Source: Candidatus Tharpella sp. (GTDB taxonomy: Bacteria; Desulfobacterota; Anaeroferrophillalia; Anaeroferrophillales; Tharpellaceae). Taken from it: a stretch of DNA of 13,936 nucleotides. The DNA lies in the NCBI GenBank assembly GCA_021163565.1, contig JAGGTT010000066.1, positions 1 through 13,936 on the forward strand, given 5' to 3'. The notes under the pieces are model-generated. The model was not told the DNA's origin and did no database searches. It was given only the letters and a program-made list of their open reading frames with translations. Positions within the stretch are counted from its first letter, which is position 1. Every line of letters starts with the position of its first letter. This document shows positions 1-8,654 of this stretch, one piece after another. A program made the translations under genes and the position numbers.

Positions 1-573
1 CCGCTGGGTATTCCCGGAGAGGAGCGTCTGCGCGGAGCCGGTGTTTCCTACTGTGCTACCTGTGACGGAGCTTTCTTTCGTGATCAGGAGCTGGCGGTTA
101 TCGGCGGCGGTAATTCAGCTGTGGAAGAGGCGCTTTTTCTGACTAAATTTGCCTCCAAGGTCTACATTATTCATCGCCGGGATCAGTTGCGGGCGGAGAA
201 AATTGTTCAGGAGAGAGCCTTTGCCAATCCCAGGATAGAATTTGTCTGGTCGCACATTCCTTTGGAAATTGTCGGCGGTGACGGGGTTGAAGGGGTTATG
301 GTTAAAGATTTGAAAACTGAAAAAGAGCACCTTCTCAAGGTTGCCGGCGCTTTTATCTATGTCGGTATGAAGGCGGATAGTGATATTGTTAAAGATCTGG
401 TAGAGGTGGATGAACGCGGCTATATCGCGGCCGGTGAAGATACACTGACTTCGTGTCCCGGTATTTTTGCCGCTGGTGATGTCCGGATTAAACCTTTGCG
501 TCAGGTTGCGACTGCAATCGCTGACGGTGCTACGGCCGCGATTATGGCTGAAAAATATATTGAAAATAGTTGA
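1..573 (+). CDS. trxB: Thioredoxin reductase, 3' part (5' end outside window)
   Basis: The frame is open from base 1 to a TGA at 571-573, giving 190 residues of an FAD/NADPH-dependent thioredoxin-disulfide reductase, a cytoplasmic enzyme that passes electrons from NADPH to thioredoxin. The redox-active pair is visible as CATC at residues 18-21 of the fragment. It is followed by the NADPH-binding Rossmann turn GGGNSAVEEA (about 35-44) with HRR after the next strand, and by the C-terminal FAD-contact segment GIFAAGDV followed by RQVATAIADGATAA. The order (FAD part, CxxC inside the NADPH domain, C-terminal FAD loop) is that of the low-molecular-weight bacterial enzyme of about 310 residues, so roughly the first 120 residues are missing because of the window edge. 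The next gene starts 1 nt after the stop, which suggests translational coupling. A related ferredoxin- or NADH-dependent reductase of the same fold cannot be fully excluded. Confidence 0.93.
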   Translation, partial: PLGIPGEERLRGAGVSYCATCDGAFFRDQELAVIGGGNSAVEEALFLTKFASKVYIIHRRDQLRAEKIVQERAFANPRIEFVWSHIPLEIVGGDGVEGVMVKDLKTEKEHLLKVAGAFIYVGMKADSDIVKDLVEVDERGYIAAGEDTLTSCPGIFAAGDVRIKPLRQVATAIADGATAAIMAEKYIENS

Positions 574-574
574 T

Positions 575-1219
575 ATGGATTACTCGTTGTTATGTAAAAA
601 AATGGTTGATGAACAGATTGTCGGACGCGGGCTCAATGACCCGCATGTGCTGGAGGTGATGCGGCAGGTACCGCGACACCGTTTTGTCGCATCCGGTTTG
701 GAACATCAGGCTTATGGTGATTCGGCTTTGCCGATCGGTGAATCCCAGACCATAAGCCAGCCTTATATCGTGGCTTACATGCTCTCAGCCTTGGGGCTTG
801 ACGGCAGTGAAAAGGTTCTTGAGATCGGGATGGGGTCAGGTTATCTGACGGCTCTGCTTTCGGGGTTGGTGGCGAAGGTGTATGCGATAGAGAGACTGCG
901 CTCCTTAGCAATTCCCGCCCGGCAGCTACTTGATGATCTGGGATGTGCTAATGTCTTGGTCAAGATATTTGATGGCAGTTACGGCTGGCCCGAAGCAGCC
1001 CCATTTTCGGCAATTGTGGTTTCTGCGGTGGCCTTTGCCAAGCCGCCTCAGACCTTTCTCGAACAACTGATGATCGGGGGTCGGATGATCATTCCTCTGG
1101 CTAAAGACCAGGGTCAGCATCTTTATCGTATTACCAGACATGGTGAAAATGAGTTTCATAGTGAACGTCTTATAGCCTGTAGTTTTGTGAAACTGGTGGG
1201 ACGTCATGGCGTCAGATGA
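575..1219 (+). CDS. pcm: Protein-L-isoaspartate O-methyltransferase
   Basis: This 214-residue protein is a cytoplasmic methyltransferase that uses S-adenosylmethionine to methylate isoaspartyl residues arising in aged proteins, starting their repair. The family-specific active-site stretch [13 protein letters not shown] (about 51-63) precedes the SAM-binding motif [11 protein letters not shown] (81-90), then the acidic end of strand 2 at AIE (104-106) and [12 protein letters not shown] (133-144). Length matches the family (about 205-220). I chose ATG 575 rather than an upstream ATG at 467 because the latter lies deep inside trxB and adds residues with no family match, whereas 575 falls 1 nt after the trxB stop. 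No good Shine-Dalgarno sequence is visible, which fits coupling to trxB. The 3' end overlaps the sigma factor gene by 14 bp. pcm next to rpoS is a well-known arrangement in Proteobacteria and supports both calls. Confidence 0.93.
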   Translation: MDYSLLCKKMVDEQIVGRGLNDPHVLEVMRQVPRHRFVASGLEHQAYGDSALPIGESQTISQPYIVAYMLSALGLDGSEKVLEIGMGSGYLTALLSGLVAKVYAIERLRSLAIPARQLLDDLGCANVLVKIFDGSYGWPEAAPFSAIVVSAVAFAKPPQTFLEQLMIGGRMIIPLAKDQGQHLYRITRHGENEFHSERLIACSFVKLVGRHGVR

Positions 1220-2087
1220 TAAACATAGATTTTCCGGCGGTGCTTTAGGTTCGTATCTTGATGAAATTCGCACGATTCCGTTGTTGGAAGAGAGCGAGGA
1301 GATTGAACTGGCCCATCAGATTCAGGCGGGTGATAAAAAAGCCCGGCAGAAGATGATCGAAGCCAATCTCAGGCTGGTTGTCCATCTGGTTAAGGGCTAT
1401 CAGAATCGTGGCTTGCCGATGGATGATCTGATCGAGGAGGGCAACCTCGGTTTGATCCGGGCGGTTGAGCGGTTTGATCCAAGTTTTAACTGCCGTTTTT
1501 CGACTTATGCCGCTTGGTGGATCCGCCAGTATATGAACCGGGCTTTGATCAGTCAAAGTAAGCTTATTCGGCTTCCGGTTCACGTTGTTGATGAATTTAA
1601 CACCTACATAAAAGGGCGGCAGAAGTTTATCCGTGAATTTAATCGTGAGCCCGGTTTTGAGGAGCTTGCGGATTATCTCAGTTATACATTTACCTCATTT
1701 ACACCGGCTTTGGCCAGACTCAACAATCTCGTAAGCCTGACTTCAGGTAGCAGTTTCAGCGACAATAGTGACGGCAACAGTCTCGGCTCTGGAACTCTGG
1801 CCTTAGACCAGCTGGCTGACAAGAACTGTAGTGATGCCCATGAACTTCTGGGCCAGGACCTAAGGATGAAAATCATTCTTTGCTGGCTTGATGAACTGCG
1901 TCCCAAAGAACGTCTGGTTATCAGCAAAAGGTTTGGCCTGTTTGACCAAGAGGGACTAACCCTGGAGGAGATCGGCAAAGAAATTGGGTTAACCCGGGAG
2001 CGTATCCGGCAATTGGAAAAGACAGCCCTGCAGCGGCTGAAAAAAATTGTCCGTAGTTACAATTATACCCTGAATGATCTGATCTAA
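1206..2087 (+). CDS. rpoS: RNA polymerase sigma factor, RpoS-like (sigma-70 family)
   Basis: This 293-residue group 2 sigma factor directs RNA polymerase to a subset of promoters. Region 1.2 (about 13-45) begins at LGSYLDEI. Region 2 (about 48-118) has EANLRLVV, the core-binding [19 protein letters not shown] and the -10 melting/recognition helix [11 protein letters not shown]. Region 3 (about 124-205) follows, and region 4 (about 226-280) has RFGL, then the -35 helix-turn-helix [20 protein letters not shown]. There is no long N-terminal region 1.1 and no large non-conserved insert, so it is not the housekeeping RpoD. Placement right after pcm argues for RpoS, although a group 2/3 paralogue remains possible. 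The spacer between regions 3 and 4 (about 178-200) is rich in Ser, Gly and Asp. A GGTGGG Shine-Dalgarno sequence at 1195-1200 lies inside pcm, 5 nt before the ATG, so the gene is probably translated from the trxB-pcm message. Confidence 0.85.
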   Translation: MASDDKHRFSGGALGSYLDEIRTIPLLEESEEIELAHQIQAGDKKARQKMIEANLRLVVHLVKGYQNRGLPMDDLIEEGNLGLIRAVERFDPSFNCRFSTYAAWWIRQYMNRALISQSKLIRLPVHVVDEFNTYIKGRQKFIREFNREPGFEELADYLSYTFTSFTPALARLNNLVSLTSGSSFSDNSDGNSLGSGTLALDQLADKNCSDAHELLGQDLRMKIILCWLDELRPKERLVISKRFGLFDQEGLTLEEIGKEIGLTRERIRQLEKTALQRLKKIVRSYNYTLNDLI

Positions 2088-2122
2088 AAGTAATAATCAA
2101 ATACAGCTGAAAAAGAGTAGAT

Positions 2123-4012
2123 ATGGAAAATATATTGAAAAAGATTGAAACTCCTGATGATTTAAGAGCACTCGACAGTACTTGTCTGCCGCAATTGGCA
2201 ACGGAAATCAGACAGCTGATTATCGAAACCGTGTCTCGGAATGGTGGCCACCTGGCTTCCTCTCTAGGGGTGGTTGAACTGACTATCGCCCTGCACTATG
2301 TTTTTGCTACGCCCAGAGATATGCTGGTCTGGGATGTCGGTCATCAAGCTTATGCCCATAAAATTCTCACTGGCAGGATGTCTGCATTTTCTTCTTTACG
2401 TCAGTTCGACGGCCTCAGTGGTTTCCCCAAGCGCAGTGAAAGTGAATATGATGCCTTCGGGGTCGGGCACAGTTCTACTTCTATCTCTGCCGCTTTAGGT
2501 ATGGCGCTGGCTGCCGAACAGCTCCAGCGGCGTCAGCGCAGTGTTGCAATTATCGGCGATGCTTCAATAAGTGCTGGAATTGCTTTTGAGGCCTTAAATC
2601 ATGCCGGGGCTCTGGATCGGGATATGATTGTTGTTCTAAATGATAATGAGATGTCGATCTCCCCCAATGTCGGAGCCATGTCGGCATATCTTAACCGGAT
2701 TCTGACCGGTTCCACCATCAACCGTTTGCGTCATGATGTGAAATCAGTTCTCACGAATATACCCAAAGTCGGTGAGAGTGTTTTTAAAATGATAAAACGG
2801 GCGGAGGAGTCATTTAAGGGATTTGTGATTCCGGTGGGAACAATTTTCGAAGATTTAGGTTTTCAGTATGTCGGGCCGTTGCCCGGCCACGATCTTGAGG
2901 CTTTGATCGAAACCTTCGAAAATGTTAACCATCTTGACGGGCCGGTTCTGGTTCATGTGATCACAAAAAAAGGCAAAGGCTATGCTCCGGCCGAAGCTGA
3001 TCCGACGGGATTTCACGGGGTCGGCCCCTTTGATATCGTCAGCGGCAAGAAAATTACTTCTGAAAAACCCGCCCCGCCAAGTTACACCTCGGTTTTTGGC
3101 CGGACTCTGGTGAAACTTGCTGCTTTAGATGAGCGGATTGTCGGGATTACGGCCGCGATGCCGGCGGGAACCGGGGTTGAGCTTATGGCGGAAAAGTTTC
3201 CTGATCGAGTCTACGATGTTGGTATTGCCGAACAGCACGGGGTGACCCTGGCCGCCGGGATGGCAAGCCAGGGTCTACACCCTTTTGTGGCTATCTATTC
3301 AACTTTTATGCAACGGGCCTTTGATCAGATAATTCATGATGTTGCTCTCCAGAACCTGTCGCTGACTCTCTGTCTTGATCGGGCCGGGGTCGTCGGTGAA
3401 GATGGTCCCACCCACCACGGCACCTTTGATCTTTCATATTTGCGGATGATTCCAAATATGATCATTATGGCGCCTAAAGATGAAAATGAGCTCCAGCAGA
3501 TGCTTTTTTCATCATTGCACTATTCTTCACCTTCGGCAATTCGTTATCCGCGGGGAAATGGTCTGGGGGTCGAGATGGATAGTGAATTTAAGGAACTTAA
3601 ACTCGGTAGCTGGGAAATCCTGCGGGCTGGTGGCGATACGGTTCTGCTGGCGGTGGGCTCATGTGTGGCTTCAGCTTTGGCGGCAGCGGAAGTCATGTCG
3701 GTCAATGACAAAATTGAGTGTCAGGTAATAAACTGTCGCTTTGTCAAACCTTTTGATGGTGAGCTGTTGCGGACTACTCTTAAGAACTTTAAGCAGGTCT
3801 TTACTTTTGAAGAGAATGTCAGTGCCGGTGGTTTCGGCTCTGGAGTTTTAGAGTTTATGGCGGCCGAAAAAATATGGACAACTCGGGTGATCGTCACCGG
3901 CCTGCCCGATAACTTTGTTCCGCACGCAACCCCGAAACAGTTGCACTCTGATTTGAAGCTTGATGCTGCCGGCATAAGGGAGACAGTCTTAGCCGAGAAG
4001 GTTCTTGACTGA
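2123..4012 (+). CDS. dxs: 1-deoxy-D-xylulose-5-phosphate synthase
   Basis: This 629-residue protein condenses pyruvate with glyceraldehyde 3-phosphate to give 1-deoxy-D-xylulose 5-phosphate, the entry step of the MEP isoprenoid pathway and a source for thiamine and pyridoxal synthesis. It is a cytoplasmic, thiamine-diphosphate-dependent enzyme. The N-terminal ThDP domain shows GGHLASSLG (41-49), [11 protein letters not shown] (70-80), GHSSTSIS (115-122) and the ThDP/Mg motif starting at GDAS (145-148) and ending at NDNEMSIS (173-180). The pyrimidine domain has the catalytic Glu in VGIAEQH (Glu 370), followed by [15 protein letters not shown]. The C-terminal transketolase domain ends the protein. 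Length fits the family (about 620-640). AAGAG at 2113-2117 serves as the ribosome site before ATG 2123, and the preceding stop is 35 nt upstream. The last 24 bp overlap the end of the convergent glmM gene. Confidence 0.97.
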   Translation: MENILKKIETPDDLRALDSTCLPQLATEIRQLIIETVSRNGGHLASSLGVVELTIALHYVFATPRDMLVWDVGHQAYAHKILTGRMSAFSSLRQFDGLSGFPKRSESEYDAFGVGHSSTSISAALGMALAAEQLQRRQRSVAIIGDASISAGIAFEALNHAGALDRDMIVVLNDNEMSISPNVGAMSAYLNRILTGSTINRLRHDVKSVLTNIPKVGESVFKMIKRAEESFKGFVIPVGTIFEDLGFQYVGPLPGHDLEALIETFENVNHLDGPVLVHVITKKGKGYAPAEADPTGFHGVGPFDIVSGKKITSEKPAPPSYTSVFGRTLVKLAALDERIVGITAAMPAGTGVELMAEKFPDRVYDVGIAEQHGVTLAAGMASQGLHPFVAIYSTFMQRAFDQIIHDVALQNLSLTLCLDRAGVVGEDGPTHHGTFDLSYLRMIPNMIIMAPKDENELQQMLFSSLHYSSPSAIRYPRGNGLGVEMDSEFKELKLGSWEILRAGGDTVLLAVGSCVASALAAAEVMSVNDKIECQVINCRFVKPFDGELLRTTLKNFKQVFTFEENVSAGGFGSGVLEFMAAEKIWTTRVIVTGLPDNFVPHATPKQLHSDLKLDAAGIRETVLAEKVLD

Positions 4013-5338
4013 AGTACTCAGTTCTTCGGCATATTTTTTGATCTCATCATAGTTCTCGCCTTCAAGCATGACCCGCAGTTTATTCTCCGTGCCTGAATAG
4101 CGGATCAGTAGTCGGCCGCGACCCTTAATGGCCTTTTCAACTTCTTTAATGTGTCGGTTTAAGGCGGGAACCTCAGTTATCGGAATTTTCTCTTTGACGA
4201 GAGTGTTAATCAGTATCTGGGGGAATATTTCCATAACTTTTGCAAGTTCAGAGAGTGGTTTTTCTGTAGTCCTGATAACCGATAGAATCTGCAAGGCTGA
4301 GAGAATACCGTCGCCGGTAGTATTATGATCGAGAAAGATCAGATGTCCGGACTGCTCCCCACCGAAGTTATAGCCCTGAGCCCGCATCTCTTCGACAACA
4401 TAACGGTCGCCAACCTGAGTTCTGACAAGCTTGATACCCGCCTCACTTAAAACCTTTTCCAAACCCATATTACTCATTACGGTGGCAACCAGGGTATCTT
4501 TTTTAAGGAGTTTCTGCTTCTGCATATGCAGGGCTGAAATTGCCATGACCTGATCACCGTCAATCACATTCCCATGTTCGTCAACAAAGATTACCCGGTC
4601 AGCATCACCATCAAAAGCAATGCCGAGATCGGCTTTTTCAGCCAGTACCCGGGCCTGGAGTTTTTCGGGATGGAGTGAGCCGCAGCCGGAGTTGATGTTG
4701 GTACCATCCGGATCGATGCCGATAGAGATGACCTTCGCCCCGAGTTCGCTGAAAACTGATGGTGCAACCTTGTAGGCTGCGCCATTGCCGCAATCGATTA
4801 CCAACTTCATTCCCTCCAGGGTTAAATGGGCAGGAAATGTGTTTTTAAGAAAAACGATATAACGGCCATCGGCATCATCGATGCGGAAAGCTTTGCCGAT
4901 ATCATCGGCGGTTGGTCGTAACTGGTTGATTGACTGATTAAAAATCAGATGCTCGATTTTAGATTCCGTCTGGTCGGGGAGTTTGAAACCGTCACGGGAG
5001 AAGATCTTGATGCCATTATCCTGAAAGGGATTGTGAGATGCGGAGATTACCATGCCGGCATCAGCCCGCATGCTACGGGTAATAAAGGCAATGCCTGGAG
5101 TCGGCATCGGACCGATAAGCAGGACATCAACCCCCATTGAGCAGATTCCGGAAACCAGGGCGCTTTCGAGCATGTAGCCGGAGAGCCGAGTGTCTTTACC
5201 GATAACGATTTTGTGACGGTGATCTTTATCTTTGCAGATATAGGCTGTCGCCCGCCCGATCTGGAGTGCTGTCTCAGCTGTAATCGGCTCAATATTAGCA
5301 ACTCCCCGAACCCCGTCGGTACCAAATAATTTTCCCAT
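3989..5338 (-). CDS. glmM: Phosphoglucosamine mutase
   Basis: This 449-residue enzyme converts glucosamine 6-phosphate to glucosamine 1-phosphate, a cytoplasmic step toward UDP-GlcNAc for peptidoglycan and lipopolysaccharide. It starts with the family hallmark [10 protein letters not shown] (3-12). The catalytic phosphoserine loop is [14 protein letters not shown] (Ser 101), the metal loop is DGDADR (243-248), the sugar-binding loop is GGEQSGH (326-332), and the C-terminal phosphate site is RYSGTEN (413-419). Length is typical (440-450). AGGAA at 5347-5351 lies 8 nt upstream of the ATG and is a good ribosome site. It is the last gene of the ftsH-to-glmM string but is separated from ybbR by a palindromic insertion-like element. 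GlmM is known to bind and inhibit CdaA in Firmicutes, so its place next to cdaA-ybbR is meaningful. I see no clear promoter of its own. Confidence 0.97.
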   Translation of the reverse strand: MGKLFGTDGVRGVANIEPITAETALQIGRATAYICKDKDHRHKIVIGKDTRLSGYMLESALVSGICSMGVDVLLIGPMPTPGIAFITRSMRADAGMVISASHNPFQDNGIKIFSRDGFKLPDQTESKIEHLIFNQSINQLRPTADDIGKAFRIDDADGRYIVFLKNTFPAHLTLEGMKLVIDCGNGAAYKVAPSVFSELGAKVISIGIDPDGTNINSGCGSLHPEKLQARVLAEKADLGIAFDGDADRVIFVDEHGNVIDGDQVMAISALHMQKQKLLKKDTLVATVMSNMGLEKVLSEAGIKLVRTQVGDRYVVEEMRAQGYNFGGEQSGHLIFLDHNTTGDGILSALQILSVIRTTEKPLSELAKVMEIFPQILINTLVKEKIPITEVPALNRHIKEVEKAIKGRGRLLIRYSGTENKLRVMLEGENYDEIKKYAEELSTSVKNLLG

Positions 5339-5346
5339 CTATACTA

Positions 5347-5351
5347 TTCCT
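5347..5351 (-). promoter_or_regulatory. Ribosome binding site of glmM
   Basis: The minus strand reads TAGGAA followed by 8 nt and the ATG at 5338. This clear Shine-Dalgarno sequence fixes the glmM start. It lies outside the palindromic element, so the insertion left glmM translation signals intact. Confidence 0.6.
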
Positions 5352-5365
5352 ATTTCATTTCAGTT

Positions 5366-5373
5366 AATCAAAG
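5366..5373. repeat. Left copy of 8-bp direct repeat (possible target duplication)
   Basis: AATCAAAG borders the palindromic element on its glmM side; an identical copy borders the ybbR side. AT-rich 8-mers can recur by chance, so this supports insertion only together with the palindrome. Confidence 0.45.
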
Positions 5374-5621
5374 TCACTGCTGTCAGGTAAGATAATTGCA
5401 GCCCGGGACATCTGCTTATTCTCTTCCACTTCTTACGCAAAATTTTTGTTTTTCCAGTGCACATTACGCCAAAATTGTGAAACTCACTCGTACCTCGTTC
5501 AGACAGTCACAATTTTTTGGCTCCATTTGCTGGGAAAAACAACAAAATTTTGCGAGACGTTCCAGAAAACAACCAGATACCCTAGAATTTGTCTATGCAA
5601 ATTGTCTACAGGACAGTAATA
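5374..5621. mobile_element. MITE-like palindromic element between ybbR and glmM
   Basis: This non-coding stretch of about 250 bp is one large imperfect inverted repeat centred near 5494. Matching blocks, from outside in, are: 5380-5400 with 5596-5616 (CTGTC...TTGCA against its complement), the ATCTG-containing block near 5404-5435 with 5555-5582, 5436-5457 with 5530-5554 (CGCAAAATTTT against AAAATTTTGCG, then CCAG against CTGG), and 5468-5480 with 5507-5521 (GCCAAAATTGTGA against TCACAATTTTTTGGC). The central loop is 5481-5506. AATCAAAG occurs exactly on both sides (5366-5373 and 5622-5629). That fits an 8-bp target duplication. No transposase is present. It could instead be a native long hairpin in the messenger RNA, but the flanking repeat and position in an otherwise tight operon favour insertion of a small non-autonomous element. 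The family is not recognised. Confidence 0.55.
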
Positions 5622-5629
5622 AATCAAAG
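5622..5629. repeat. Right copy of 8-bp direct repeat (possible target duplication)
   Basis: This second AATCAAAG ends 1 nt before the ybbR stop codon (5631-5633 on the minus strand). Removing the element plus one repeat copy would leave a ybbR-glmM gap of about 36 nt, in line with the rest of the gene string. Confidence 0.45.
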
Positions 5630-5630
5630 C

Positions 5631-6584
5631 CTAACGGTTATTTTTTTTGAATACAATTTCAACTTCGGTTGGATCAATAGCTAGAAGTTTGACGGCTTCC
5701 GGAAGGGAGATTTTGACCGGGAGTCTATAATAACCTTTTTCATTATCAATCTTAAGATCAGCCAGATCAACCTTGACATTGGTTTTTTTACGGATATTGT
5801 CTACCTGCATCAGGAGTGGACATTCGACGACCAGATCAACGAAGTAGTTACTGATGCCGATTCTGCCGAGAGCTTCATCGCGGTTGAGAAAATTGATCCT
5901 GATGCCTTTGATAACCCGCTGGGCCAAGGCTTCACCGATCGTTATCGTAGCGGTTATCCGGGTTTCCAGGTTGAGAAGTTTCAACTCGCCCGGAGGAGTC
6001 ATAAGGTTGACATTAATTTTAGTCGTCTGGCGTAATTGGCTTAAATCAATCGGTTCAGTAAAGACTGTGGAGTGTTCCTTGAGATATTCTTCAGAAACTC
6101 TGAATTTAGCCGCTTTGGGTGTAATGCTGATATCTCTGATCTGAAATCCCCGGGGCAGATTACCTTTGGTCTTCAGTTTGATCGGCAGGGTTGCTTCGAT
6201 GAAACGGTCAAGATAGAGGGTCAGGGTTTCAGGGTCGAGATTGACCACATCCACGCCTAAAGAGAGCCCGTTGAAAGTTTCCTGGGCCAGATGAATAACA
6301 TTCTTCCCGCTTTTTGAATGTGACATATCGACACTAAGTGATGGCGGATTTGCGGTTAAAGGTCGCAACAGGGTCTTGGTGCCTTTGACCCGTATATGGA
6401 TGCTGGTGGGAACTTTGTTGACGATGGTCATAGTCTCCGGGAGGGATGTGAACTCAACCGGGACACTCAAAGCAAGTTCAGTTTTACTTCGGCCGGAAAC
6501 AAAGAACCAGAGTGCTGAGGCTAAAACCAGTGACAGAATTTTTAATGTCAGGTTTCTGAAAAGTATTGATCTTATCTGTTCCAT
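5631..6584 (-). CDS. ybbR: YbbR-domain protein, CdaA regulator (CdaR)
   Basis: This 317-residue protein has one N-terminal membrane helix (about 12-30, KILSLVLASALWFFVSG) preceded by basic residues. The remainder should lie outside the membrane as several YbbR-type beta domains. The entry SVPVEFTSLPETMTI with VRVKG-like strand patterns (IHIRVKGTK near 63-71) is typical of YbbR repeats, and similar hydrophobic alternation recurs near 100-130, 150-215 and 225-310. In Firmicutes, CdaR binds the diadenylate cyclase CdaA and modulates its activity. Here its gene lies 7 nt downstream of cdaA, so the pair is almost certainly co-expressed. The repeats are divergent, so domain edges are approximate. 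The stop codon is a TAG directly next to the palindromic element. Confidence 0.88.
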   Translation of the reverse strand: MEQIRSILFRNLTLKILSLVLASALWFFVSGRSKTELALSVPVEFTSLPETMTIVNKVPTSIHIRVKGTKTLLRPLTANPPSLSVDMSHSKSGKNVIHLAQETFNGLSLGVDVVNLDPETLTLYLDRFIEATLPIKLKTKGNLPRGFQIRDISITPKAAKFRVSEEYLKEHSTVFTEPIDLSQLRQTTKINVNLMTPPGELKLLNLETRITATITIGEALAQRVIKGIRINFLNRDEALGRIGISNYFVDLVVECPLLMQVDNIRKKTNVKVDLADLKIDNEKGYYRLPVKISLPEAVKLLAIDPTEVEIVFKKNNR

Positions 6585-6591
6585 ATGAGAT

Positions 6592-7404
6592 TCAAGTTCC
6601 GTTACGGAAAACGTTTTGTAACGATTTAATTAAACCGGACTTGTTGCGTTGCGGCGAAAATAATTTATTCAGGATACGGCCCAGAGATTCAGGGTTCTGC
6701 TCTTTAGTTATTTTGCCACCGATAGAGAGAGAGATTTTACCGGTCTCTTCAGATACGACTACCACCACCGCGTCTGTATCTTCAGATATCCCCATCGCGG
6801 CCCGGTGCCGGGTACCATATACTTTGTCAATCATGGGTTCGATGGCCAGAGGTAGAAAACAGCCTGCGGCAACAATCCGGCCGTGATCAATGATGATCGC
6901 ACCGTCATGGATCGGGGCGGTCGGGTTAAAGATGCTTAAAATCAGGGCATCACTGACGACCGCATTAATCTCAACCCCCCCCTCAGCTATGACCGGGAGT
7001 TTATTTTCACGGGTGAAAACAATTAAGGCGCCGATTCTTTTTAATGACATGGTCGTGCAGGCTTTAATTACTTTATCCAGATAATTGAGCTCTTCAGACG
7101 GATTCAGAACGAAAGAGGTCTTGCCGAATTTGGCCAGCGCCCGGCGGAATTCATTCTGGAAAAGGACGACGACAATTATTACGATTGAGCTTAAGAAGCC
7201 GTTGAGAATCCAGTGCAGGGTATAGAATCCCAGAAGCAGGGAGAACTGGTAAGTAATGAAAATCAGAAAAAGTCCGAGAAGAATCTGGAAGGCCCGGGTG
7301 CCGCGGATGATGACCAGAACCTGATAGATGAGGACGGCGACAATGATGATGTCTAAAAAGTCAAGCCAGCGGCTGTTTATCAGAGTCTCAAAAAATACGG
7401 TCAT
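6592..7404 (-). CDS. cdaA: Diadenylate cyclase CdaA (c-di-AMP synthase)
   Basis: This 270-residue membrane protein makes cyclic di-AMP from two ATP. Three hydrophobic segments (about 17-34, 38-55 and 65-82) precede the DAC (DisA_N) domain. The two active-site signatures are present: DGA at 167-169 (in NPTAPIHDGAIII) and RHR at 199-201 (in YGTRHRAAMGIS), followed by SEETGKIS. Length is that of the CdaA/YbbP class (about 270), not DisA. folP ends 19 nt upstream and ybbR starts 7 nt downstream. The cdaA-ybbR-glmM set is conserved in many bacteria and ties the nucleotide to cell-wall precursor supply. No strong Shine-Dalgarno sequence is seen before the ATG. Confidence 0.96.
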   Translation of the reverse strand: MTVFFETLINSRWLDFLDIIIVAVLIYQVLVIIRGTRAFQILLGLFLIFITYQFSLLLGFYTLHWILNGFLSSIVIIVVVLFQNEFRRALAKFGKTSFVLNPSEELNYLDKVIKACTTMSLKRIGALIVFTRENKLPVIAEGGVEINAVVSDALILSIFNPTAPIHDGAIIIDHGRIVAAGCFLPLAIEPMIDKVYGTRHRAAMGISEDTDAVVVVVSEETGKISLSIGGKITKEQNPESLGRILNKLFSPQRNKSGLIKSLQNVFRNGT

Positions 7405-7423
7405 AGTTGATTTCTACATTATC

Positions 7424-8641
7424 TTAACGTTGGCTATGGTTGATCGCATCAATAACAGTTAAAGCCTGTCTGGTCGCGGCAACATCGTGTACTCTGACGA
7501 TATTGGCACCATTGGTCAGGCCCTGTGCTATCGTTGCCAGTGAGGCCGGAAGACGTTCATCGACCTCGGCCCCGGTCAGTTTTTTGATAAATGATTTACG
7601 TGAAGTGCCCAGCAACAGCGGCAGGCCGAAACCTTTGAATTCAGCCAGATATTTCAAAATCAGAAGATTGTGCTCCAGGGCTTTACCGAAACCGATACCG
7701 GGATCGAGAATAATCTTTTCCCGCTCGACTCCGGCGGCCAGAGCCCGGGCAATGCTTTTTTCAAAATAGGCACTGATCTCGGCAAAAAGATCCTCGTATT
7801 CAGGATTCTTCTGCATCGCCTCAGGGGTTCCCTGAATATGCATGAGGCAGCAATAGGCTCCGGTTTCAGCTGCAACTTGAGCCATGCCGGGGTCAAAATT
7901 AAATCCGCTGATATCATTAATAAGATCAGTTCCGGCCGCCATAGCCGCCGCTGCGACCTCAGCCTTGTAGGTGTCAATTGAGATCGGCAGTTCGGGAAAT
8001 TCCTGACGCAGGGCCTTGATAACCGGCAAGACCCGGTTGAACTCTTCAGCAATGGTAATTTTTTCAGCTCCGGGACGAGTCGATTCACCGCCGACATCGA
8101 TAATGTCAGCCCCGTCCGTAATTAATTTTCGGGCCTGTGCAAGGGCATCATCCAGGGTTAGAAAGCAGTTGCCGTCGGAGAATGAGTCGGGGGTTATATT
8201 AAGGATGCCCATAATCAGAGAGCGTTCTTTCAGATCAACATCAAGACCACGACACTTAAACGGGAGACCCTTAAGTTTCTCTTTGGCCTTCAAGGCCAAC
8301 TCTATGCGGTCGGCCATTAAAGCCAGTGAGAAGGGTTGGGCCCTGAGCTTACGGCAGAATTTTCGAAATTGTTTTCGGGTTGCGCTTAAGATAGCATCAG
8401 AGTTGTCGGCACTGCAGTTGATTACCCCGCGGGTAACCGCAGCTTCACCACCAACCGAGAGCATCTCCTGTTTTATTATATTAGCCGCCGCAGCGGGCAG
8501 AGGCCCGACCCTGAAGTTGTAATGAACCATCTTGTTCTTCATCAGCGCCACCCCATGCAGATCACTGCCGATCTGCTCCATTAATGAAGCGGCATCTTTG
8601 GGAGAATGGATTTCGAGAAGTCTGACGTAGTAATTGCGCAT
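7424..8641 (-). CDS. folP: Dihydropteroate synthase, long form
   Basis: This enzyme joins p-aminobenzoate to 6-hydroxymethyl-dihydropterin diphosphate in folate synthesis. At 405 residues it is about 130 longer than the usual 270-290. The catalytic TIM barrel begins near residue 140 and shows all expected loops: MGILNITPDSFSDG (144-157), DVGGESTRPGA (182-192), SIDTYKAEV (221-229), NDISG (242-246), LMHIQGTP (266-273), DPGIGFGK (313-320), GTSRKSFI (345-352) and RVHDV (383-387). The extra N-terminal part (1-138) is not membrane-like. It includes IIKQEMLSVGGEAAVTRG (55-72), a segment I recall from long FolP proteins of Desulfobacterota and some Firmicutes; its function is unknown to me. The upstream kinase gene ends 13 nt before this start. 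The ribosome site is weak. Confidence 0.95.
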   Translation of the reverse strand: MRNYYVRLLEIHSPKDAASLMEQIGSDLHGVALMKNKMVHYNFRVGPLPAAAANIIKQEMLSVGGEAAVTRGVINCSADNSDAILSATRKQFRKFCRKLRAQPFSLALMADRIELALKAKEKLKGLPFKCRGLDVDLKERSLIMGILNITPDSFSDGNCFLTLDDALAQARKLITDGADIIDVGGESTRPGAEKITIAEEFNRVLPVIKALRQEFPELPISIDTYKAEVAAAAMAAGTDLINDISGFNFDPGMAQVAAETGAYCCLMHIQGTPEAMQKNPEYEDLFAEISAYFEKSIARALAAGVEREKIILDPGIGFGKALEHNLLILKYLAEFKGFGLPLLLGTSRKSFIKKLTGAEVDERLPASLATIAQGLTNGANIVRVHDVAATRQALTVIDAINHSQR

Positions 8642-8654
8642 TTTAATCTATTGC

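Noticed and set aside
467..574. Upstream start for pcm at ATG 467
   Set aside because: It would overlap trxB by over 100 bp and add residues unlike the family; ATG 575 fits the family start and the trxB stop.
5396..5650. 84-codon plus-strand open frame across the ybbR-glmM gap
   Set aside because: It lies wholly within the palindromic element and the ybbR end, has no ribosome site or family resemblance, and its composition follows the inverted repeat.
8016..8522. 168-codon open frame antisense to folP
   Set aside because: It is a shadow frame opposite a clear dihydropteroate synthase, Ser/Arg-rich and without a recognisable motif.
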